This document shows positions 35,273 to 39,188 of a DNA stretch of 39,188 nucleotides, in pieces. The stretch is taken from positions 1 to 39,188 of the IMG/VR virus record IMGVR_UViG_3300024999_000221; one strand, written 5' to 3'. The stretch is from a virus. Below the pieces are notes generated by a model, which had not been told where the DNA came from, did not search any database, and saw nothing but the letters and a program-made list of their open reading frames with translations. The stretch's first letter is position 1; each line of letters begins with the position of its first letter. A program made the position numbers and the translations under genes.

Positions 35273-37080
35273 AGTGTCATTGGTTGAGCGGTGGGCACTT
35301 GAAAGCCCGCCGACTCTTGAGCCGGTTGGGTTGGCTGTCCCATCGGTTGTCCCATCGGTTGTGCTGGTATGGATGATAAGACACTGTCAACATTTTCACC
35401 GGCCAGTCCGGCAATCTTTTTCAAAACATTCCGTGAATTCGGATCGGCTAAAGCCATCGGGTTAGCGGAAACAATCTGAAATATGTTCTTCCAAGTTTCA
35501 ATCTTTGAGGCAATATCAACTTCTTCTCCGGTGATTACCAGTTCAAGGTGATATTTCATATTTTTATACATCTCTTTGAGAATCTGCACGAATAAGAATG
35601 GTCTTCGTTCTATCTCTTGCAATGCTCTGGCTTTGATTGAAGGGTAATCGGGCGGATTATCCGTCATCACCGCTTCGCGAGCGGCGTTATAGGCCGCTAC
35701 TTCGGCAATCGCTTCTTTCATATCGTTCATTCCGTCTTCATCCATTTGGAACGTCAGTATTTTTTCTTTTTCCGCTTGAGCTTTGAAAATCGGTATCATA
35801 AATTCCATTACTACCCGCTTAAAGAATAAGCCCAGTTTTTCCCTTTTTAAGTCAAAGTGAGAACGAACGGCGGCCGCCAGTTGCACTCCCAATCTAAATG
35901 GCGTGCCTGAAGGCAAAGTTTCGCCGGTGGCCACCTCGTAAGTAAATGATTTTTGCTGGGCGTTAGCGTCCCAAACTTGCTCATCGGAATTGAATTCCGC
36001 CAAAGTTCTGGTCGCTGTGTCCACTTGAGTAACTTGCCCATTGGGCGAAATTCGTAAAATATCCCCGTCTTTGACATCTTTGAGCAGGTTCTTGGCAATG
36101 CCATCGTCGGGCGATTGATAAACCTTTCGGGAAGCCCACATTAAAGCTCTGCGGCGAAGATTAGCCAATTCATTAAGAGAGAATTGATTTTCAAACAAAT
36201 TTTCTATTTCTCCGATTCCCAGCCACCGACCGTCTTGTTTCGCCCAATGGACTTCCTCATAAGGATATTCGTCCACTTCGGCGCAATATAAAATCTTTTC
36301 AGTAACTTTATTAGTCTGGTCTTTAGGAGTTTGGCTAATGGGGCGTTCTTCATCAACGACAACAATAGTCATTGCTTTGGCCATATCATCATCTTCCGCT
36401 TCATAAACTCCTTTTTTCCATCCTTGAATAATCTTTCTCGGCACTTCTCCGTATCGTTCAAATACTTTTATTTTATCTCCGTAATCCGCCACTCCTTTAG
36501 TGTCCCATTCTTCAAATTCTTTCAGTTGGCTTTTGGAGTATTCGTGTTCTTCAATCACATAATCGGCCTCTTTGAGCGTTTTGCAATCCTGCTGGTTTCT
36601 TAAATTTTTTAAAGGCACGGGCTCCAATTTATCTTTAAGCCGTTTCAAAACCGCCGTGCCGTATTTAGGATACCGTTCCACAGTGTCATTGATAAGTTCT
36701 CCAAAGAAATTGTCTTTTGACCATTGTTTAAAATCTTTTGAGAAAAAATAAGACGGCCAGATTGAAGTATGATTATCAGGGATAAACACAAAATCTTTAG
36801 TGTCCAAATCAATCATCTTGGAAGCCACATCGGAACGAAATCGGCACACATTTAAGAAGACCTTGCGCTGTCCTTCTTTGTCGTAGGGGCCGGATTGAAA
36901 CTTGGAATTATAATAAAGCTCAATGAGATTGATTATTTCCCATTGAGAATAGAGATGATAACTGAGAGTTTTACTTAGAGTCGCTATTCCGGCGACATTC
37001 TGAACATCAAATAATTTCAACTTGCCGGTAAAAAAATCATCCAGTTCCTTGTGAGTTTGAGCGAAGATATTAAAATTCAA
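35269..37080 (-). CDS. Portal protein, 603 aa
   Basis: The size, the place right after the terminase and the pattern fit a podovirus portal. The N-terminal domain includes WEIINLIELYYNSKFQSGPY; the core has GTAVLKRL and HWAKQDGRWLGIGEIENLF and the wing-like LRRRALMWASRKVY. The C-terminal clip and barrel region is helical, with a Gln/Pro-rich repeat (PAQPMGQPMGQPTQPAQ). The ring of twelve subunits is the DNA gate for packaging and ejection. The start is TTG at 37080, overlapping the terminase stop as TTGA; the next Met is too far inside. Confidence 0.8.
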   Translation of the reverse strand: MNFNIFAQTHKELDDFFTGKLKLFDVQNVAGIATLSKTLSYHLYSQWEIINLIELYYNSKFQSGPYDKEGQRKVFLNVCRFRSDVASKMIDLDTKDFVFIPDNHTSIWPSYFFSKDFKQWSKDNFFGELINDTVERYPKYGTAVLKRLKDKLEPVPLKNLRNQQDCKTLKEADYVIEEHEYSKSQLKEFEEWDTKGVADYGDKIKVFERYGEVPRKIIQGWKKGVYEAEDDDMAKAMTIVVVDEERPISQTPKDQTNKVTEKILYCAEVDEYPYEEVHWAKQDGRWLGIGEIENLFENQFSLNELANLRRRALMWASRKVYQSPDDGIAKNLLKDVKDGDILRISPNGQVTQVDTATRTLAEFNSDEQVWDANAQQKSFTYEVATGETLPSGTPFRLGVQLAAAVRSHFDLKREKLGLFFKRVVMEFMIPIFKAQAEKEKILTFQMDEDGMNDMKEAIAEVAAYNAAREAVMTDNPPDYPSIKARALQEIERRPFLFVQILKEMYKNMKYHLELVITGEEVDIASKIETWKNIFQIVSANPMALADPNSRNVLKKIAGLAGENVDSVLSSIPAQPMGQPMGQPTQPAQESAGFQVPTAQPMTL

Positions 37081-38426
37081 ACATATTGCGTTGGATTGCT
37101 TATGGTTTCAGTTTTTGATAAAAGTTCTTGAAACTTGTTTTTGGGAGCTTCAGGGACGCTTCTTGACTTGGAAAGCCCGTTTATTAAAGAATAACCCCAC
37201 TCCATCAAAGCCCAAGAGTCAGGATAATCATCGTGATAATTTCCTTCAGGATGATTTACCATTATTATATCACCTTTCCGTTCTTGTTGCAAATCAATCA
37301 TTTCTTTCAGAAATTTCTTGCTTTCGTCGGTGTCAGGTTCGGGTAATTCGGTTAATCTGTTTTGAATCACTTGCTGTAAATTCTTATACAGCGCGTCTTT
37401 TTGTTGGGCGGTGAATTTAATTCGGGCGACATACCATCGGGAGTTTCTTTCAAACCAATCGGGCATATAATCGCCTATCCCCGTTGAATCAATGGCGATG
37501 CATTTAATCTTATTGGCGGAAGGATTGAATATCCTGTCCGCCGCCACGGTTACGATCGTTTTATCAATCTGCTTGGCAACGTCTATCCCAACGTATAAAT
37601 TCCTTTTTTCATATTCTTTCTCCAATCCCAGAAGCCAGCTTTTAATGATTTCCGCTTGGTCTATGTAATTGACTCCTTGAAGCTCCAGCCAAACAGCCAA
37701 TTTTTTGTCGTTATTGCTAAATCCCATCATCGCTTCCAATTTATCTTTGGAAGTAAAGGCGTTTTGCTGTTTTCTGAAGTTGGCCAAGTATTCCTGCTCA
37801 AAAGCGTCTTCCATCCCCTGCTCTATATATTGTTTTCTGGCTTCTTCAATTTCATTTTTATCCAAGTAAGGATTGGTATAACTGGTGAAATGAAAAGATT
37901 TCCATTCTTTATTAGAATCTTGCTGATTGTATAAATCGTAGAAATGATTAAATCCTTGAGGAGTTGATATAAACCACGCGAATCCTTGATAATCGGATAA
38001 CGCCGGTCTTAACACTTCCGCCCAAGTATAATCCCAGTTTCTGAAAGAAGCCACTTCATCGCAAATCATCCCGTGCAAGCCCGAGCCCCGCAATGAGTCC
38101 TCATTATCCGCGCCTTTAAGAGAGATTCGGCTTTTATTGATTTCAATCCATAACTCTTGCTCGTTTGAATCACCTCGGGCTTCCGCCGGCAAGGAATACC
38201 AAACTTGTTTTAAAATTCTCCAAGCAATTTCTTTAGCTTGCCGATAAGTGGGGGCGATATACCAATAATTCCCCGGTTGTTTGTTAAGTAACGCTTCTAA
38301 AATAAGTTTATGAATAACCAGGGTTGTTTTACCCCACCGTCTCCCGCAAGCCATTACGATAAATCTTTCAGGGCTGTTTAGAATCGCTTTCTGGCCGGGG
38401 TGCGGAGTGAATGCGTATTGTTCCAT
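37077..38426 (-). CDS. terL: Large terminase subunit, 449 aa
   Basis: The ATPase motifs are GRRWGKTT (Walker A, 28-35), MICDE (Walker B, 120-124) and ISTPQG (coupling motif, 153-158). The nuclease part has VGIDVAK (D282), AIDSTG (D313) and HDDYPDSWA (398-406), the RNase H-like metal ligands. It cuts the concatemer and pumps DNA through the portal. Length is normal. It overlaps the small-terminase gene by 59 bases. Confidence 0.95.
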   Translation of the reverse strand: MEQYAFTPHPGQKAILNSPERFIVMACGRRWGKTTLVIHKLILEALLNKQPGNYWYIAPTYRQAKEIAWRILKQVWYSLPAEARGDSNEQELWIEINKSRISLKGADNEDSLRGSGLHGMICDEVASFRNWDYTWAEVLRPALSDYQGFAWFISTPQGFNHFYDLYNQQDSNKEWKSFHFTSYTNPYLDKNEIEEARKQYIEQGMEDAFEQEYLANFRKQQNAFTSKDKLEAMMGFSNNDKKLAVWLELQGVNYIDQAEIIKSWLLGLEKEYEKRNLYVGIDVAKQIDKTIVTVAADRIFNPSANKIKCIAIDSTGIGDYMPDWFERNSRWYVARIKFTAQQKDALYKNLQQVIQNRLTELPEPDTDESKKFLKEMIDLQQERKGDIIMVNHPEGNYHDDYPDSWALMEWGYSLINGLSKSRSVPEAPKNKFQELLSKTETISNPTQYV

Positions 38427-38724
38427 CTTTATTTGTTACTTCAAAAATTTTCTCGCCTTTGGAGGTTAAGTCGGTATTGTTAGCTGGGTTGCCTTCAGCC
38501 ATTCTATATCTCATTTCTGCCGATATTTCTTTTAGAAACTTTTCTTTTTCTTCATCAGCCATACTAGCAAATTTCTCTCGATCATATTCTTTTAAACTTT
38601 TTCCTTTTGGCCGGCCGTTTGGATTGGCAGTATAGCCGGGAAGCAATCTTCCAAGCTCATCTCTTTGCGGCTTGTTTTCTACTTGCTTATCAAGATTTTG
38701 AGCAGTGGTTGGGTCAATTTCCAT
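38368..38724 (-). CDS. terS: Probable small terminase subunit, 118 aa
   Basis: The segment RDELGRLLPGYTANPNGRPK is a widespread N-terminal tag-like pattern of small terminase or related DNA-binding proteins, followed by a helical domain (EYDREKFASMADEEKEKFLK). Its position directly before terL is the main reason for the call. The last ~19 codons overlap terL. Confidence 0.65.
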   Translation of the reverse strand: MEIDPTTAQNLDKQVENKPQRDELGRLLPGYTANPNGRPKGKSLKEYDREKFASMADEEKEKFLKEISAEMRYRMAEGNPANNTDLTSKGEKIFEVTNKDGTIRIHSAPRPESDSKQP

Positions 38725-38741
38725 ACTCTTTATTATCTCAT

Positions 38742-39188
38742 TTATTTTTTAAATTGTCCAGTGGCTTGTTTCCAAATGTCGGTAAGTTGAGAAGTATAAT
38801 CTGCTTCTGATTTTGATCTATGGTTTATTTTTGCTATTTCATTTTCAAGTGGCGTGAGTTTTTCTCCCCCGAATGCTTTAAGTGCTAATTTTGATTGAGA
38901 TTCTTTCACAAACTCTTCCGCACTCTTATACTTCCTTGCTTCTTGAACAAGAGGTTGTAATCCTTTAATAGCTTTTAAACCCCCCGTCATTCCCATTATC
39001 ATACTGCTCGCTAATTCTGATTTGGCTTTGTATTGAGCCATTTGTTCGGGGGCGACATTGAATTTCCGCGTATATGCCTGTTCTATTGGTTGGATAAGTT
39101 TGTTAAATGGCTGGTCTATGTATTTCTCGCTTAATCCTTGAATTTTCTGCCACAAAGGCACGACATTGCCCACCCCTTGAGTAAGAGA
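38742..39188 (-). CDS. C-terminal part of the 180-aa protein that crosses the window ends
   Basis: The frame is open to base 39188 and continues in phase at base 1 to an ATG at 96. A GTG at 39173 would be an internal start. The protein has IDQPFNKLIQPIEQAYTRKF, a small Ala/Gly/Met-rich helix (SSMIMGMTGGLKAI) and a helical end (EIAKINHRSKSEADYTSQLT). It is not recognised. The stop lies 17 bases upstream of terS. Confidence 0.65.
   Translation of the reverse strand, partial: SLTQGVGNVVPLWQKIQGLSEKYIDQPFNKLIQPIEQAYTRKFNVAPEQMAQYKAKSELASSMIMGMTGGLKAIKGLQPLVQEARKYKSAEEFVKESQSKLALKAFGGEKLTPLENEIAKINHRSKSEADYTSQLTDIWKQATGQFKK

Overview
The window reads as a complete (or very nearly complete) genome of a short-tailed, podovirus-like double-stranded DNA phage. 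Every protein gene lies on the minus strand, at about 40% G+C, with overlapping or nearly touching genes and short intergenic gaps. The two ends fit each other. An open frame that starts at 96 and runs off base 1 continues in phase from base 39188 to a stop at 38742, giving one 180-codon gene, so the sequence is probably a circular or circularly permuted contig of 39,188 bp cut inside a gene. No integrase, repressor, polymerase, helicase, primase or tRNA is recognisable, so the phage looks lytic and dependent on host replication. The host cannot be fixed from this sequence. Some genes carry near-perfect Shine-Dalgarno sequences (AAAGGAGG), and the lytic enzymes imply a peptidoglycan-bearing bacterium; Bacillota or Patescibacteria are possible but unproven.

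Reading in the direction of transcription (high to low coordinates): the packaging and head module covers 39.2-31.3 kb (small and large terminase, portal, scaffold, major capsid, small head proteins). Putative surface or decoration proteins cover 32.4-29.6 kb, including a beta-helix protein and a tandem-repeat protein. A 12-kb sugar island covers 29.5-17.2 kb: at least seven glycosyltransferases, three methyltransferases, a PLP aminotransferase and a GDP-mannose 4,6-dehydratase interrupted by two in-frame stops. The tail module covers 17.2-10.3 kb (adaptor, fibre-like and LamG proteins, tail-hub protein, two ejection proteins). It is followed by an HNH endonuclease and small zinc-ribbon and membrane genes, and ends at a strong terminator at 8.6 kb.

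A new promoter at 8.6 kb starts the lysis genes (M23 peptidase, SLT-type lysozyme, two small membrane proteins). These lead into DNA metabolism (VRR-NUC nuclease, lambda-O-like initiator with iterons inside its gene, HTH protein, orphan DNA methyltransferase). A near-consensus promoter at 2.85 kb, followed by a structured leader, starts the last unit: small zinc proteins, an ERF/Rad52-like annealing protein and tiny genes separated by a repeated A+T-rich linker. That unit runs through the window junction into the terminase genes.

The most unusual elements are: a G+C-rich, highly foldable segment at 7.13-7.43 kb that looks like a structured RNA, probably on the otherwise gene-free plus strand; the early leader with interleaved stems after a near-consensus promoter; four iterons conserved as DNA across two reading frames; the interrupted gmd gene in an apparent GDP-perosamine pathway; and direct repeats that bracket single genes.
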